From positions 930,001 through 994,000 of the forward strand of contig NZ_VELE01000001.1 of assembly GCF_007681555.1 (NCBI RefSeq): a DNA stretch of 64,000 nt, read 5' to 3'. This document shows, one piece after another, positions 40,018-49,340 of this stretch. Every line of letters begins with the position of its first letter. The first letter of the stretch is position 1. A model generated the notes under the pieces. It was not told where the DNA came from and did no database searches. It worked only from the letters and a program-made list of their open reading frames with translations. This stretch comes from Kocuria salsicia (GTDB taxonomy: Bacteria > Actinomycetota > Actinomycetes > Actinomycetales > Micrococcaceae). Position numbers and translations under genes: made by a program.

Positions 40018-40283
40018 GAACGCTCCAGCCCCACGTTGCGCGCCACCGTGACGGAGCCCAGGAAGCCCACCAGGGAGACGATCACGAGCAGGATGATGTT
40101 GTTGGTGTGGTGGTTGTAGACCATGTCCACGGCCAGGCACGCCCCCACGATGGCAAGCAGCACGTCCGAGGCGATCACGCGGTCCAGCAGGGAGGGCCCC
40201 TTCGCCAGTCGGTAGATGGTCCCGGCGGCGGCCAGGGCGAGGATCGCCCCGCACAGCCACACGGCGACGTCGAGCATTGTCAT
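40014..40283 (-). CDS. mrpF: Na+/H+ antiporter subunit MrpF
   Basis: An 89-residue, three-helix Mrp subunit with the conserved RLAKGPSLLDRVIASDVL block containing the functionally important Asp. Start 40283 overlaps the mrpE stop; an ATG two codons on is an alternative. Confidence 0.95.
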   Translation of the reverse strand: MTMLDVAVWLCGAILALAAAGTIYRLAKGPSLLDRVIASDVLLAIVGACLAVDMVYNHHTNNIILLVIVSLVGFLGSVTVARNVGLERS

Positions 40284-40927
40284 GAGCGCTCCTCCCCGTG
40301 GCCGGTGTCGGCCTCGTCCATCTCGTGCGTGGGCGACTCGAGCGCCCCGGTGGCCTCCGTGTTGTCGGAATCCCCGACCACGGTCAGCAGCTTCAGGTCC
40401 TCCCGGGTGCCCATGATGCGGATCCAGGCGGCCTCGATGTCCAGTGCGGAGCGCCGGAACGCCTCCGCCTGCTCGGGCGTGGAGATGTCCAGCACGTGGA
40501 AGTAGAGGATCCCGTTGCCGCGGTCCACCTCCACCACCAGGGACCCGGGGATCAACGCCATCGTGTGGCCCACGGCCGTCATGAGCAGGTCGTTGTTCTG
40601 GCGCAGGGGCACCCCCAGCACGGCGTTGCACACCCTCGGGCCCTGCGTGACCGCAAGCCAGAAGACCTGGAAGCTGGCCTTGGCCACCTGCCAGATAAAC
40701 GTGGGCACGAACAGCGCGAAGTGCACCACGTTGAAGCGCCCGGACAGGCGCACGGGCGGCAGGGTCAGCAGGCGGGTGACGAGCAGCGCGAGCAACAGCC
40801 CGAAAACCAGGTTCCCGATGCTCCAGTCACCCCACAGCGCACCCCACACCACCACGAGCCACAGGATCAGCGGCAGCTCGGCGCGCAGGGAGTTGCGCGA
40901 ACGGCGTCGCACCGCGGACGTGCTCAT
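40280..40927 (-). CDS. mrpE: Na+/H+ antiporter subunit MrpE
   Basis: A 215-residue Mrp subunit with N-terminal helices (LPLILWLVVVWGALWG) and a C-terminal cytosolic ferredoxin-like domain (SLVVEVDRGNGILYFHVLDI). The last 50 residues, rich in Glu, Asp and Thr, extend beyond the usual family end (about 160 residues). Overlaps mrpD by four bases. Confidence 0.94.
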   Translation of the reverse strand: MSTSAVRRRSRNSLRAELPLILWLVVVWGALWGDWSIGNLVFGLLLALLVTRLLTLPPVRLSGRFNVVHFALFVPTFIWQVAKASFQVFWLAVTQGPRVCNAVLGVPLRQNNDLLMTAVGHTMALIPGSLVVEVDRGNGILYFHVLDISTPEQAEAFRRSALDIEAAWIRIMGTREDLKLLTVVGDSDNTEATGALESPTHEMDEADTGHGEERS

Positions 40928-42561
40928 CGGCTCTCCTCACTTGCGCCGCCGTGACCCTCGGGGTGCAGGACGGCATTGACGTAGCGGTCCGGGTGCACCA
41001 GGTTCTCCGCGGAGTTGTCCGCGAGGTCGAACAGCGGCCCCGCGAAGACGGTGAGGGCCACGCCCACCACCACCAGGGCCGAGGTGGCACCCACCATGGT
41101 CCGCGGCAGCAGCACCACCGGCGACCGCCCCGAGAACCTGCTGCCGGGCTTCCTCACGACCGCGCGCGAGGTGCGGGGACGCCTGCCCTGCGGCGTCGTG
41201 GCGCGCAGTACGGGGTCCGGGTACTCGGCGTCGTCGACGCTGCGCAGGAACACGCGGTTCCACACCCGGATCAGGGCCATCAGCGTGAGCAGCGAGACGA
41301 ACACGGACACGCCCACCAGCAGGTAGCTCAACCACGTTCCGGTGCTCACGCCGGCCTCGATCAGCCCCACCTTGCCCAGGAAACCGGAGAACGGCGGAAT
41401 GCCGCCCAGGTTCAGCGCCGGGATCATGTAGAGCACACCCAGCAGCGGGGAGATCTTGAGCATCCCGGCCAGGCGGTCCACGTTGGTGGACCCACCGCGG
41501 CGCTCGATGAGCCCCGCGACCAGGAACAGGCTGGTCTGGATCACGATGTGGTGCGCGATGTAGTAGACGACGGCGACCAGCGCGGCCTGGGTGCCCATGG
41601 CGATGCCGAAGATCATGTACCCGATGTGGGAGATCAGGGTGAACGAGAGCATGCGCTTGATGTCGATCTGCGCGAGCGCACCCAGGATGCCCACCAGCAT
41701 GGTGAGCAGTGCCACCCACATCAGCAGGCCGTTGATCTGCGTCCCCGGGAACAGCAGCGTCTCCGTGCGGATGATCGAGTACACGCCCACCTTGGTCAGC
41801 AGCCCGGCGAACACGGCGGTCACCGGCGCGGACGCCGTGGGGTAGGAGTCGGGCAGCCAGAACGAGAGCGGGAAGATGGCCGCCTTGACCCCGAACGCGA
41901 CCAGCAGCATGAGGTGCAGCTGCATCTGCATACCCACCGGCAGGTCCGAGAGCTTGCCCGAGAGGTCCGCCATGTTCACGGTGCCCGTGGCGCCGTAGAT
42001 CATGCCCAGGGAGATCAGGAACAGGATCGAGGAGATCACGGAGACGACGACGTACGTGACGCCCGCGCGGATGCGCTGCGCGGTGCCCCCCATGGTCAGC
42101 AGCACGTAGGACGCGGTCAGCAGGATCTCGAAGCCCACGTACAGATTGAAAAGGTCCCCCGCGAGGAACGCGTTGGACACGCCCGCCACAAGGATCAGGT
42201 AGGTGGGGTAGAAGATCGAGATGGGGCCCTCGTTGTCGCCGTTGGCCACGCCCTCGCTCACGGCGTAGACGAGCACCGCGAGGGAGACGACCACCGAGAC
42301 CACGAGCATCAGCGCGGAGAGCTGGTCCACCACCATCACGATGCCGAACGGTGCCGCCCAGTCCCCCAGGTGCACCACTTGCGGACCCCTGTTCCACACG
42401 TTCGCGAGGATGACCGCGTTGAGCACCAGCGTCAGCGACATGGAGCCGATGGTCACGGCGCGCTGCAGGCCGTTGCGGTGGACGATCAGGAAGTTCAGGG
42501 CCGCCCCCAGGAAGGGGACCAGAACCGCGAGGGGGGCGAGCTGCGCCGGATCAGTACTCAT
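40924..42561 (-). CDS. mrpD: Na+/H+ antiporter subunit MrpD
   Basis: A 545-residue proton-pumping-type subunit homologous to complex I subunits, with the key lysines and glutamates of the half-channels in FEILLTASYVLL, GVKAAIFPLSFWLPDSYPTA and LLTKVGVYSIIR. The ATG at 42561 begins within the end of mrpC (an 11-base overlap). The segment after residue 430 includes a basic insert (TTPQGRRPRTSRAVVRKPGSR) before the last helix, which is unusual in length. Confidence 0.95.
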   Translation of the reverse strand: MSTDPAQLAPLAVLVPFLGAALNFLIVHRNGLQRAVTIGSMSLTLVLNAVILANVWNRGPQVVHLGDWAAPFGIVMVVDQLSALMLVVSVVVSLAVLVYAVSEGVANGDNEGPISIFYPTYLILVAGVSNAFLAGDLFNLYVGFEILLTASYVLLTMGGTAQRIRAGVTYVVVSVISSILFLISLGMIYGATGTVNMADLSGKLSDLPVGMQMQLHLMLLVAFGVKAAIFPLSFWLPDSYPTASAPVTAVFAGLLTKVGVYSIIRTETLLFPGTQINGLLMWVALLTMLVGILGALAQIDIKRMLSFTLISHIGYMIFGIAMGTQAALVAVVYYIAHHIVIQTSLFLVAGLIERRGGSTNVDRLAGMLKISPLLGVLYMIPALNLGGIPPFSGFLGKVGLIEAGVSTGTWLSYLLVGVSVFVSLLTLMALIRVWNRVFLRSVDDAEYPDPVLRATTPQGRRPRTSRAVVRKPGSRFSGRSPVVLLPRTMVGATSALVVVGVALTVFAGPLFDLADNSAENLVHPDRYVNAVLHPEGHGGASEESR

Positions 42562-43081
42562 GCGTGTCCCGCTCGTTTCCGTCCGTGAGCTTCTCGGCCC
42601 TGTGGTGACCCGGTGATTCCGCCGCCTCTTCCTCGTTGTGTCGTGCCGGGGCGAACCGCGCGTCCGCGTGGTTGAACTCGGAGGTGTCCTGGGGCATGGC
42701 GTCGTCGTCCTCGGCATCGTAGGAGGACTGCGTGGCCACGCGGCGGTCCTCGCGGTCGTCCTGGATCTCGTCCCGGCGCGCCAGGATCCACGAGCGCCAG
42801 ATCATGCTCAGAATGAAGGCCGTGGTGGCCAGGGAGATCACGATGGACGTCAGGACCAGCGCCTGCGGCAGCGGGTCCGAGTACTCGGCCGGGTCCAGCG
42901 AGGAGTCGTAGAGCGGGGCCACCCCCCGCTCACCGCTCGTGTGCAGGATCAGCAGGTTCGCGCCGTTGGTCAGCAGCATCAGGCCCAGCAGCACACGGGT
43001 GAGCGAGCGCTCGAGCAGGAGGTAGACCCCCACGCAGAACAGCACCCCCATGACCACCAGGAGCGTGACGTTCACGGTCAT
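42551..43081 (-). CDS. mrpC: Na+/H+ antiporter subunit MrpC
   Basis: An NuoK-like three-helix subunit; the core (about 115 residues, GLMLLTNGANLLILHTSG, LPQALVLTSIVISLA) is followed by a 65-residue hydrophilic, acidic tail that standard MrpC proteins lack. Total length is 176 residues. The start at 43081 overlaps the mrpA stop. Confidence 0.94.
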   Translation of the reverse strand: MTVNVTLLVVMGVLFCVGVYLLLERSLTRVLLGLMLLTNGANLLILHTSGERGVAPLYDSSLDPAEYSDPLPQALVLTSIVISLATTAFILSMIWRSWILARRDEIQDDREDRRVATQSSYDAEDDDAMPQDTSEFNHADARFAPARHNEEEAAESPGHHRAEKLTDGNERDTHEY

Positions 43082-46000
43082 CGCTGCACCTCCGAGGTCT
43101 CGTCCGCGCTGACCATCGATCCGCGGGGGGCGTCCGGGTCGTCCACGCGCGTGGTCGAGACGCCGGGGCCGTTGCGGGTCAGCCGGATCCTGGACCCGCC
43201 ACCCGCGGGCTTCTTCTCCGACTCCATGGCCGTACGCTCGATCCTCTCGTCGATGCGCCCGCCCAGGGAGCGCAGGATGTCCAGGACCAGACCCACCACG
43301 ATCAGGTAGACCCCGATGTCGAAGACCAGCGCGGTGACGAACTTGACGTGGCCGAAGACCCACATGTCCCACTCGAACGTGTAGCTCTCCATCACGGCCC
43401 CACCGAAGAACACCGGGACGATCGCGTAGAGCGAGGAGATCGCCAGACCCGCGCCGAGCATCCACCCGGCGTTGACGGGCGTGGCGCGCTCGAGCTCGTA
43501 GCGGCCGCCGGCCAGGTAGCGCAGGGTCAGCGCGAGGGATGCCATCAGCCCGCCCGCGAAGCCGCCGCCCGGCAGGTTGTGCCCGGCCACGAGCAGGTAG
43601 AGGGACACGATCATGAACGTGTGGAACAGCAGACGCGCGACCACCTCGAAGACGATGGAACGGCGTTCGGGTGCCAGGGTACGCCCGGCCAGCAGGAAGG
43701 GATCCGCGTCCGGGCGGGAGGAGAAGCGGCGGGCCACCTTGAGCTGCTGGGTGTTCGCGTGAGGTGAGTGCGCCGCGGCGTCAGCACCGCGGATGGCCTT
43801 CAGCTCCGCCGGGTCCAGCTGCTGGCGCTCGCTGCGCAGCCGGTCACCGCGGCCCTTGACGAAGATCAGGGACGCGATGCCCGTGGCGGCAACGGTCAGC
43901 ACCGTGATCTCACCCATGGTGTCCCACGCCCGGATGTCCACGAGGATCACGTTGACCACGTTCGCCCCGTGCCCGAGGTCGTAGGCCATTTTCGGCAGGT
44001 CCAAAGAGATCCGTGCGGCGCTGCGCGAGGAGATGGAGAACATCGCCAGGGCCATCATGAACACGCCGAAGACCACGGCGAACACGGCGCGGAACACGCG
44101 GTGCCCGGCCGGCTTCCGGTTCCACAGCGGTCCTGGCAGCGAACGCAGGGCCAGCACGAAGGCCACCAGGGAGATGGTCTCCACCAGCGTCTGGGTCAGG
44201 GCGAGGTCCGGTGCGCCGTGCAGGGCGAAGATCAGCGCCAGGCCGTACCCGGTGACCGAGACGAGCAGCACCGCGAGAAAGCGCTTGCGCGCCGTGAGGA
44301 CGAGCAGCGCCGCCACGAGCATGGCGAGGCCCGTGACCACTTGGGCGGGGGAGTCCCCGTAGCGGAACCCGGCCAGTGGGGGCGTCTCGTACCAGAACAG
44401 TGCCACGAGGGGCACCACGATGGCGGTGACCAGGATGACGGAGAGGTAGAACATCAGGGAGCCGCGCTGTGTGCGCCCGGTCAGCCACACGGCGAGCAGG
44501 TCCAGGACGTTGATGACCTTGCGGTACACGAAGTCGCCACTGGGCACCTCCGGAAGCCTGCTCTGGAACTGGCCCACGGAGCGCCGTGCCGCGTAGAGCG
44601 CCGCGCCTGCGGCGATCACGAGCGCGGAGAGGCCCAGCGCCGGGGTGAAGCCGTGCCACAGCTCCAGGTGCACGTGCGATTGCGCGGCCCCGGGAAAGAG
44701 CTCCTGGTAGGGCGTGATCCCCGCCTCGAGCGGGGCGGGCCACAGTCCGAGCACCACAGTGACGAGGGCCAGCACTGCGGGGGCGGCCAGAAAGTCCCAG
44801 CGCACGGGGGTGAAGGCGCCGACCACCGACTGCCCGTCCGGGGAGGTCTCGAGCCCGGAGAAGCGCCCCGGCTTGCGCGCGAAGCCGCCCCACACGAAAC
44901 GGGCGCTGTACGCGAACGTCAGAACGGATCCGACCACCACGCACACGAGCGCCGTGACCGCGAGCGGTTCCGGCAGCGCGTCCACGAACGCGGTGAGCAC
45001 CGCCTCTTTGGTCACGAAACCCAGCAGGGGTGGAACACCCGCCATGGAGGCGGCACCGATGACCGCCACGACGAGCAGCTGGGGCGCCTTGCCCGCGACT
45101 CCCGACAGCCGCCGGATGTCGCGCGTGCCGGCCTGGTGGTCGATGATGCCCACGGTGAGGAACAGGGTGGCCTTGAACAGGCCGTGGGCCATCACCATGG
45201 CGAGCCCGGCCATGGCGGTGTCTGCGGTGCCAAAGGAGACCACCGCGGTGATGAACCCCAGCTGGCTCACTGTGCCGTAGGCCAGGATGAGCTTGAGGTC
45301 GTACTGGCGCAGTGCCACCCACCCGCCGAAGACCATGGTCCCCAGGCCCAGGGTGAGGGTGATGGGAAGCCACCACGTGGTTCCGGCGAAACCCGGCGCC
45401 AGGCGCGCCACCAGGTAGATCCCGGCCTTGACCATGGCCGCGGCGTGCAGGTACGCGGAGACCGGGGTGGGCGCCGCCATGGCGGCGGGCAGCCAGAAGT
45501 GCGTGGGGAACAGGGCGGACTTTGAGACGGCACCGGCAAGGATCAGGGCGAGGGCGACGTCGACGGTGGGCGAACCCAGCAGCCCGGGAGCCGCGGCCAG
45601 GACGCCGGAGATGCGCATGGTCCCCGCGGCGTGGGCCAGCATCAGCAGCCCCACGAGCATCGCGAGCCCGCCGGCGGTCGTGATGATCAGCGCCTGCAGC
45701 GCCGCACGGCGCGCCGCGAGCTTGGTGCGGGAGTAGGAGATCAGCAGGAAGGAGAGCACCGAGGTGATCTCCCAGAACACGAACAGCACCATGAGGTCGT
45801 CCGCGGTCACCAGGCCGAACATGGCGCCGGCAAAGGCAACGAGCTGCGCGGCGAAGGAGCCCGTGTTGCGGGCGTCGGCCTTGAAGTACCGCGCGCAGTA
45901 GGCGAGCACGAGCGCGCCCACGCCCAGCACGAGCAGGGACATCATGTACGCGAGCGCATCCATGCGGAAGGTCAGGGAGATGCCCAACTGCGGGATCCAG

Positions 46001-46179
46001 GGCAGCGACACGCTCCAGCCGGTGGGGTCCCCGTAGGTCCGGGAGGTCTGCGCGAGCAGCCAGAGGAAGCCAGCGAACGGAACGAGTGCCACCAGGTAGA
46101 AACCGGAGCGACCGGCGCGTCTGAGGACCGCGGGTGCCAGCAGGGCGGCGATCCCGTGGACCAGCAGCACCGCGATCAT
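43078..46179 (-). CDS. mrpA: Na+/H+ antiporter subunit MrpA, fused with the MrpB domain
   Basis: The largest Mrp subunit, 1033 residues. The N-terminal part (to about 500) is NuoL-like (DDLMVLFVFWEITSVLSFLLI, FPTHFWLPAAMAAPTPVSAYLHAA). The middle holds the long-helix and C-terminal MrpA region (ARKRFLAVLLVSVTGYGLALIFALHGAPDLALTQ split over two helices). After about residue 850 comes an MrpB domain (HNLPGGGFAGGLMASLALTLRYL). A separate mrpB is therefore missing, as is normal for the fused type. AAGGTGAGG precedes the ATG. Drives sodium extrusion and pH homeostasis. Confidence 0.96.
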   Translation of the reverse strand: MIAVLLVHGIAALLAPAVLRRAGRSGFYLVALVPFAGFLWLLAQTSRTYGDPTGWSVSLPWIPQLGISLTFRMDALAYMMSLLVLGVGALVLAYCARYFKADARNTGSFAAQLVAFAGAMFGLVTADDLMVLFVFWEITSVLSFLLISYSRTKLAARRAALQALIITTAGGLAMLVGLLMLAHAAGTMRISGVLAAAPGLLGSPTVDVALALILAGAVSKSALFPTHFWLPAAMAAPTPVSAYLHAAAMVKAGIYLVARLAPGFAGTTWWLPITLTLGLGTMVFGGWVALRQYDLKLILAYGTVSQLGFITAVVSFGTADTAMAGLAMVMAHGLFKATLFLTVGIIDHQAGTRDIRRLSGVAGKAPQLLVVAVIGAASMAGVPPLLGFVTKEAVLTAFVDALPEPLAVTALVCVVVGSVLTFAYSARFVWGGFARKPGRFSGLETSPDGQSVVGAFTPVRWDFLAAPAVLALVTVVLGLWPAPLEAGITPYQELFPGAAQSHVHLELWHGFTPALGLSALVIAAGAALYAARRSVGQFQSRLPEVPSGDFVYRKVINVLDLLAVWLTGRTQRGSLMFYLSVILVTAIVVPLVALFWYETPPLAGFRYGDSPAQVVTGLAMLVAALLVLTARKRFLAVLLVSVTGYGLALIFALHGAPDLALTQTLVETISLVAFVLALRSLPGPLWNRKPAGHRVFRAVFAVVFGVFMMALAMFSISSRSAARISLDLPKMAYDLGHGANVVNVILVDIRAWDTMGEITVLTVAATGIASLIFVKGRGDRLRSERQQLDPAELKAIRGADAAAHSPHANTQQLKVARRFSSRPDADPFLLAGRTLAPERRSIVFEVVARLLFHTFMIVSLYLLVAGHNLPGGGFAGGLMASLALTLRYLAGGRYELERATPVNAGWMLGAGLAISSLYAIVPVFFGGAVMESYTFEWDMWVFGHVKFVTALVFDIGVYLIVVGLVLDILRSLGGRIDERIERTAMESEKKPAGGGSRIRLTRNGPGVSTTRVDDPDAPRGSMVSADETSEVQR

Positions 46180-46282
46180 GGGACCTCACCTTTCGGGCCC
46201 CATGCGCTCGGCGAGGTGCTCGGCGAACAGGCCGCGGAGGCACAGGGCCACCCGGAGCATGAGGCGGTAGTTTGCGGGCTCC

Positions 46283-46312
46283 ATCGTAACAAGATTGACT
46301 GTTGACGCGTCA
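46283..46312 (-). promoter_or_regulatory. Possible mrp promoter with overlapping palindrome
   Basis: On the minus strand TGTTACGAT forms an extended -10 box (hexamer 46288-46283). A perfect 10-base palindrome TGACGCGTCA at 46303-46312 overlaps where a -35 box would be. This could be a repressor or activator site for the Mrp operon. Confidence 0.4.
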
Positions 46313-46366
46313 CCAGAACCGCCCGGACATGCACTGACCGGCCCCGCGTGTGAACGCCCACCGGCG

Positions 46367-46386
46367 CCCCCCCCCCCCCCCCCCCC
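46367..46386. repeat. Homopolymer tract C20
   Basis: Twenty consecutive C bases between the divergent mrpA and UMF1-type MFS genes, 38 bases upstream of a possible -10 box. Long enough to slip during replication or sequencing. Confidence 0.92.
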
Positions 46387-46424
46387 GCGGCCGACACCGT
46401 CGGCCCGCAACACTCCGCGGCCCG

Positions 46425-46430
46425 TAGGGT
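46425..46430 (+). promoter_or_regulatory. Possible -10 box giving a leaderless transcript (UMF1 MFS gene)
   Basis: TAGGGT ends seven bases before ATG 46438. The GGGTGAG stretch could alternatively be a Shine-Dalgarno sequence. Confidence 0.3.
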
Positions 46431-46437
46431 GAGCCCC

Positions 46438-47847
46438 ATGACAGGCGAGCACACGACCACCACGGGCGGCACCCCCGAGCCGCTCGCCCCCGCGCCGGGG
46501 GGCGCTTCCCGTGCCCGCGTGCTGATGTGGTGCCTGTGGGACACCGGCACCTCCGCCTACAACGCGGTGATGCTCACGTTCGTGTTCACGGTGTACCTCA
46601 CGAGCGAGTCCTTCGGCTCCCCGGAGCACACCTCCACCGTGCTCTCCGTGGCCATGACGGTCGCTGGCTTCGCGATCGCGGCCACCGCCCCGATCATCGG
46701 TCAGCGCAGCGACACCCCGCGCTCCCGGGCGGGCTTCCTCACCGTCAACTCGGTGGTCCTGATCGCGTGCACCGCCCTGGCGTTCTTTGCCCGGCCGGAG
46801 CCGGCGTTCCTGGTCTTCGGCGTCACACTGGTGGCGCTGGGCAGCGTGGCGCAGGAGTTTGCCACCGTGAGCTACAACGCCATGCTCCCCGCGCTGGCCG
46901 GCCCGCACCGCATGGGCAAGGTCTCCGGCTGGGGCTGGGGCGCGGGCTACGTGGGCGGGATCTTCGCACTGGCCTTCGTGCTCTTTGGGTTCGTGACCCC
47001 CGGCTTCCTGGGGATCCCCACCGATGACGCCCTGAACTACCGCGCCGTGGCCCTGTTCAGTGCGGCGTGGATCCTCATCTTCTGCCTGCCCCTGATGCTC
47101 AAGGCCCCTTCCATGCCGTTCCGGGAATACAGCGGTGCCATCCTGGAGGAACCCGGCACCCCGCCGCTCGTGCGCACCGACGCCCTGCCTGTGGTGCCCC
47201 CTGCGCCGCGCCGCCGCGGCATCCTCGGCGCGTACCGCGAGCTGTTCCACACCATCGCCGGACTGTGGCGGGTCTCCCGGGCCACCGTCTTCTTCCTGAT
47301 CTCCTCCGCCGTCTACCGGGACGGACTGGCGGGTGTGTTCACGTTCGGCGGGGTCCTCGCGGCGGGCACCTTCGGCTTCTCCCTGACCGAGGTCATCATG
47401 TTCGCGGTCGCGGCGAACCTGATCGCCGCCCTCGGCGCGTTCGTGGGCGGCTCCCTTGACGATGCCCTGGGCCCGCGCACCGTGATCACCGGCTCCCTTG
47501 TGGGCGTCATGCTCGCCGGCACCGCACTGCTGTTCTGGACGGGCAAACCAGCCTTTTGGGTCTGCGGGCTGGCCCTGTGCCTGTTCGTGGGACCGGCCCA
47601 GGCGGCGTCGCGCACGTACCTGGGGCGGCTGATCCCGCCCGGGCGCGACGGCGAGATCTACGGTCTGTACGCGACCACCGGGCGGGCCGTGAGCTTCATG
47701 GCACCCGGGCTCTTCGGACTGTTCGTCAGCGTGCTGGGTGCGCAGATCTGGGGAATCCTCGGGATCCTCGTGGTGGTGGCCGCCGGACTCGTCCTGCTGC
47801 TGCTCACCCCGCGCCCGCCGGAGGGCTTCACCACCGCCCAGGTCTGA
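46438..47847 (+). CDS. MFS transporter, UMF1/Atg22-like family
   Basis: A 469-residue, 12-helix MFS protein of the UMF1 (vacuole effluxer Atg22-like) type. WCLWDTGTSAYNAVMLTFVFTVYL in helix 1 and the SGWGWGAGYVGGIFAL stretch are typical; a cytosolic loop of about 50 residues separates helices 6 and 7. The ATG at 46438 is used, with a GTG three codons upstream as alternative. The substrate is unknown; eukaryotic relatives export amino acids from the vacuole. Its 3' end lies 19 bases from that of the convergent dcd. Confidence 0.88.
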   Translation: MTGEHTTTTGGTPEPLAPAPGGASRARVLMWCLWDTGTSAYNAVMLTFVFTVYLTSESFGSPEHTSTVLSVAMTVAGFAIAATAPIIGQRSDTPRSRAGFLTVNSVVLIACTALAFFARPEPAFLVFGVTLVALGSVAQEFATVSYNAMLPALAGPHRMGKVSGWGWGAGYVGGIFALAFVLFGFVTPGFLGIPTDDALNYRAVALFSAAWILIFCLPLMLKAPSMPFREYSGAILEEPGTPPLVRTDALPVVPPAPRRRGILGAYRELFHTIAGLWRVSRATVFFLISSAVYRDGLAGVFTFGGVLAAGTFGFSLTEVIMFAVAANLIAALGAFVGGSLDDALGPRTVITGSLVGVMLAGTALLFWTGKPAFWVCGLALCLFVGPAQAASRTYLGRLIPPGRDGEIYGLYATTGRAVSFMAPGLFGLFVSVLGAQIWGILGILVVVAAGLVLLLLTPRPPEGFTTAQV

Positions 47848-47866
47848 GCGCGGCGGCGGGCGCGGC

Positions 47867-48445
47867 TCACTCGATGACGGTCCGGTCGAAGTTCAGGTGG
47901 CTGCGCGAGGCCGTGGGCCCGCGCTGGCCCTGGTAGCGGTTGCCGTAGGCGCCGCTGCCGTAGGGGTGCTCCGTGGGCGAGGAGAGCTGGAAGAAGCACA
48001 GCTGCCCCACCTTGGAACCGGGCCACAACTTGATGGGCAGCGTGGCCATGTTGGACAGCTCCAGCGTCACGTGGCCCGAGAACCCGGGGTCGATGAATCC
48101 GGCGGTCGAGTGAGTCAGCAGGCCGAGGCGCCCCAGGGAGGACTTGCCCTCCAGGCGCGCGGCGACGTCCGCCGGCAGGGTGACCTTCTCGTACGTGGCG
48201 CCCAGCACGAACTCCCCCGGGTGCAGCACGAAGGGCTCGTCCGGCGCCACCTCCACCAGCCGCGTGAGCTCGGGCTGCTCCTGGGCCGGGTCGATGTGCG
48301 CGTACTTGTGGTTGTCGAACAGCCGGAACCACCGGTCAAGGCGCACGTCAACGCTCGCGGGCTGGACCATGGCGGGATCGTAGGGCTCCAGGCGCACACG
48401 CCCGGAGCCCAGCTGACGGCGGATGTCGCGATCGGAGATGAGCAC
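47867..48445 (-). CDS. dcd: dCTP deaminase (likely dUMP-forming, bifunctional type)
   Basis: Converts dCTP to dUTP, or directly to dUMP in bifunctional forms, for thymidylate synthesis. The 192 residues match the mycobacterial bifunctional enzyme in length and in positions Ser102, Arg106, Ala115 and Glu129 (blocks [20 protein letters not shown] and GHVTLELSN). That pattern supports the dUMP-forming type, though activity must be measured. The start [12 protein letters not shown] is the family start. Confidence 0.95.
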   Translation of the reverse strand: MLISDRDIRRQLGSGRVRLEPYDPAMVQPASVDVRLDRWFRLFDNHKYAHIDPAQEQPELTRLVEVAPDEPFVLHPGEFVLGATYEKVTLPADVAARLEGKSSLGRLGLLTHSTAGFIDPGFSGHVTLELSNMATLPIKLWPGSKVGQLCFFQLSSPTEHPYGSGAYGNRYQGQRGPTASRSHLNFDRTVIE

Positions 48446-48559
48446 GGCTCCACGGTAGTCGACACCTCGCTGAAGGAACCGTGTGGAACACCGCAGCCCG
48501 CAAACGTGTTGTACAGTGGTGGGCGTTCATCCGCGTGCGTCATGCACCGGCGGAACAGT

Positions 48560-48630
48560 GCGGCTGTAGCTCAATGGTAGAGCGCACGCTTCCCAAGCCT
48601 GATACGCGGGTTCGATTCCCGTCAGCCGCT
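48560..48630 (+). tRNA. tRNA-Gly, anticodon CCC
   Basis: A 71-base cloverleaf: acceptor GCGGCTG/CAGCCGC, D arm GCTC-aatggta-GAGC, anticodon loop TTCCCAA, T arm with TTCGATT, discriminator T; CCA is not encoded. The middle pair of the anticodon stem (position 29 with 41) is C-C, a mismatch. TACAGT at 48512-48517 may be its -10 box. Confidence 0.93.
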
Positions 48631-48649
48631 CCGTACACCTCGCACGACG

Positions 48650-48677
48650 CCCCGGGTCACCGTCACGGTCCCCGGGG
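48650..48677 (+). terminator. Terminator after tRNA-Gly
   Basis: CCCCGGG (48650-48656) pairs with CCCGGGG (48671-48677), with an inner ACCGT-C-ACGGT stem, 19 bases after the tRNA. Confidence 0.7.
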
Positions 48678-48781
48678 TGTTGCATTCCCAGGGTGCCCAC
48701 AGCCCGCGGGCCTGCCGGACGGGGCGGTCCGAGGACCCCCGGCCGGCAGGGGCACCGTCACCCACCGCATGAGGAGCGATC

Positions 48782-49234
48782 ATGCTGCGCACCATGTTCA
48801 CCGGCAAGATCCACCGCGCCACCGTGACCCAGGCAGACCTGCACTACGTGGGGTCCGTGACCGTGGACCAGGACCTGCTGGACGCCGCCAACATCCTCCC
48901 CGGCGAGCTCGTGGCCATCGTGGACATCACCAACGGCGCCCGGCTGGAGACGTACACGATCGCCGGCGAGCGCGGCAGCGGCGTCCTCGGCATCAACGGG
49001 GCCGCGGCGCACCTCGTGCACCCCGGCGACCTCGTGATCCTGATCGCGTACGGCCTCATGGACACCGCCGAGGCCAGGGCGTACGAGCCCCGCGTGGTGC
49101 ACGTGGACGAGCGCAACCGGATCGTGGCGCTGGGCTCGGACCCCGCGGACGCCGTCGTGGGGGACATGGTCCGCCCGCCGCACGCGCGCGAGCACCTGCT
49201 GGCGCAGGAGGACGCCGCCGTCCCCGGCCCGTGA
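48782..49234 (+). CDS. panD: Aspartate 1-decarboxylase
   Basis: Makes beta-alanine for pantothenate. It is a pyruvoyl enzyme that self-cleaves between Gly24 and Ser25, seen here in HYVGSVTVD; Lys9 and Tyr58 (LETYTI) of the active site are conserved, as is the [14 protein letters not shown] stretch. At 150 residues it is about 20 longer than E. coli PanD at the C terminus. GAGGAGCG precedes the ATG. Confidence 0.96.
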   Translation: MLRTMFTGKIHRATVTQADLHYVGSVTVDQDLLDAANILPGELVAIVDITNGARLETYTIAGERGSGVLGINGAAAHLVHPGDLVILIAYGLMDTAEARAYEPRVVHVDERNRIVALGSDPADAVVGDMVRPPHAREHLLAQEDAAVPGP

Positions 49235-49340
49235 TCCCGCGGGCACCGGCGCGCGGCAGCCGTGCCGACGACGTCGTGCCCGTCCCAGCGCGCCCGCAGG
49301 GGGCGGAGCACCACGAACGACGACCCGAGGAGACGTGCCC

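Noticed and set aside
43768-45525. Plus-strand open frame of 585 codons across mrpA
   Set aside because: Translation is rich in Gln, His, Arg and Gly without any domain; mrpA on the other strand is complete and motif-rich.
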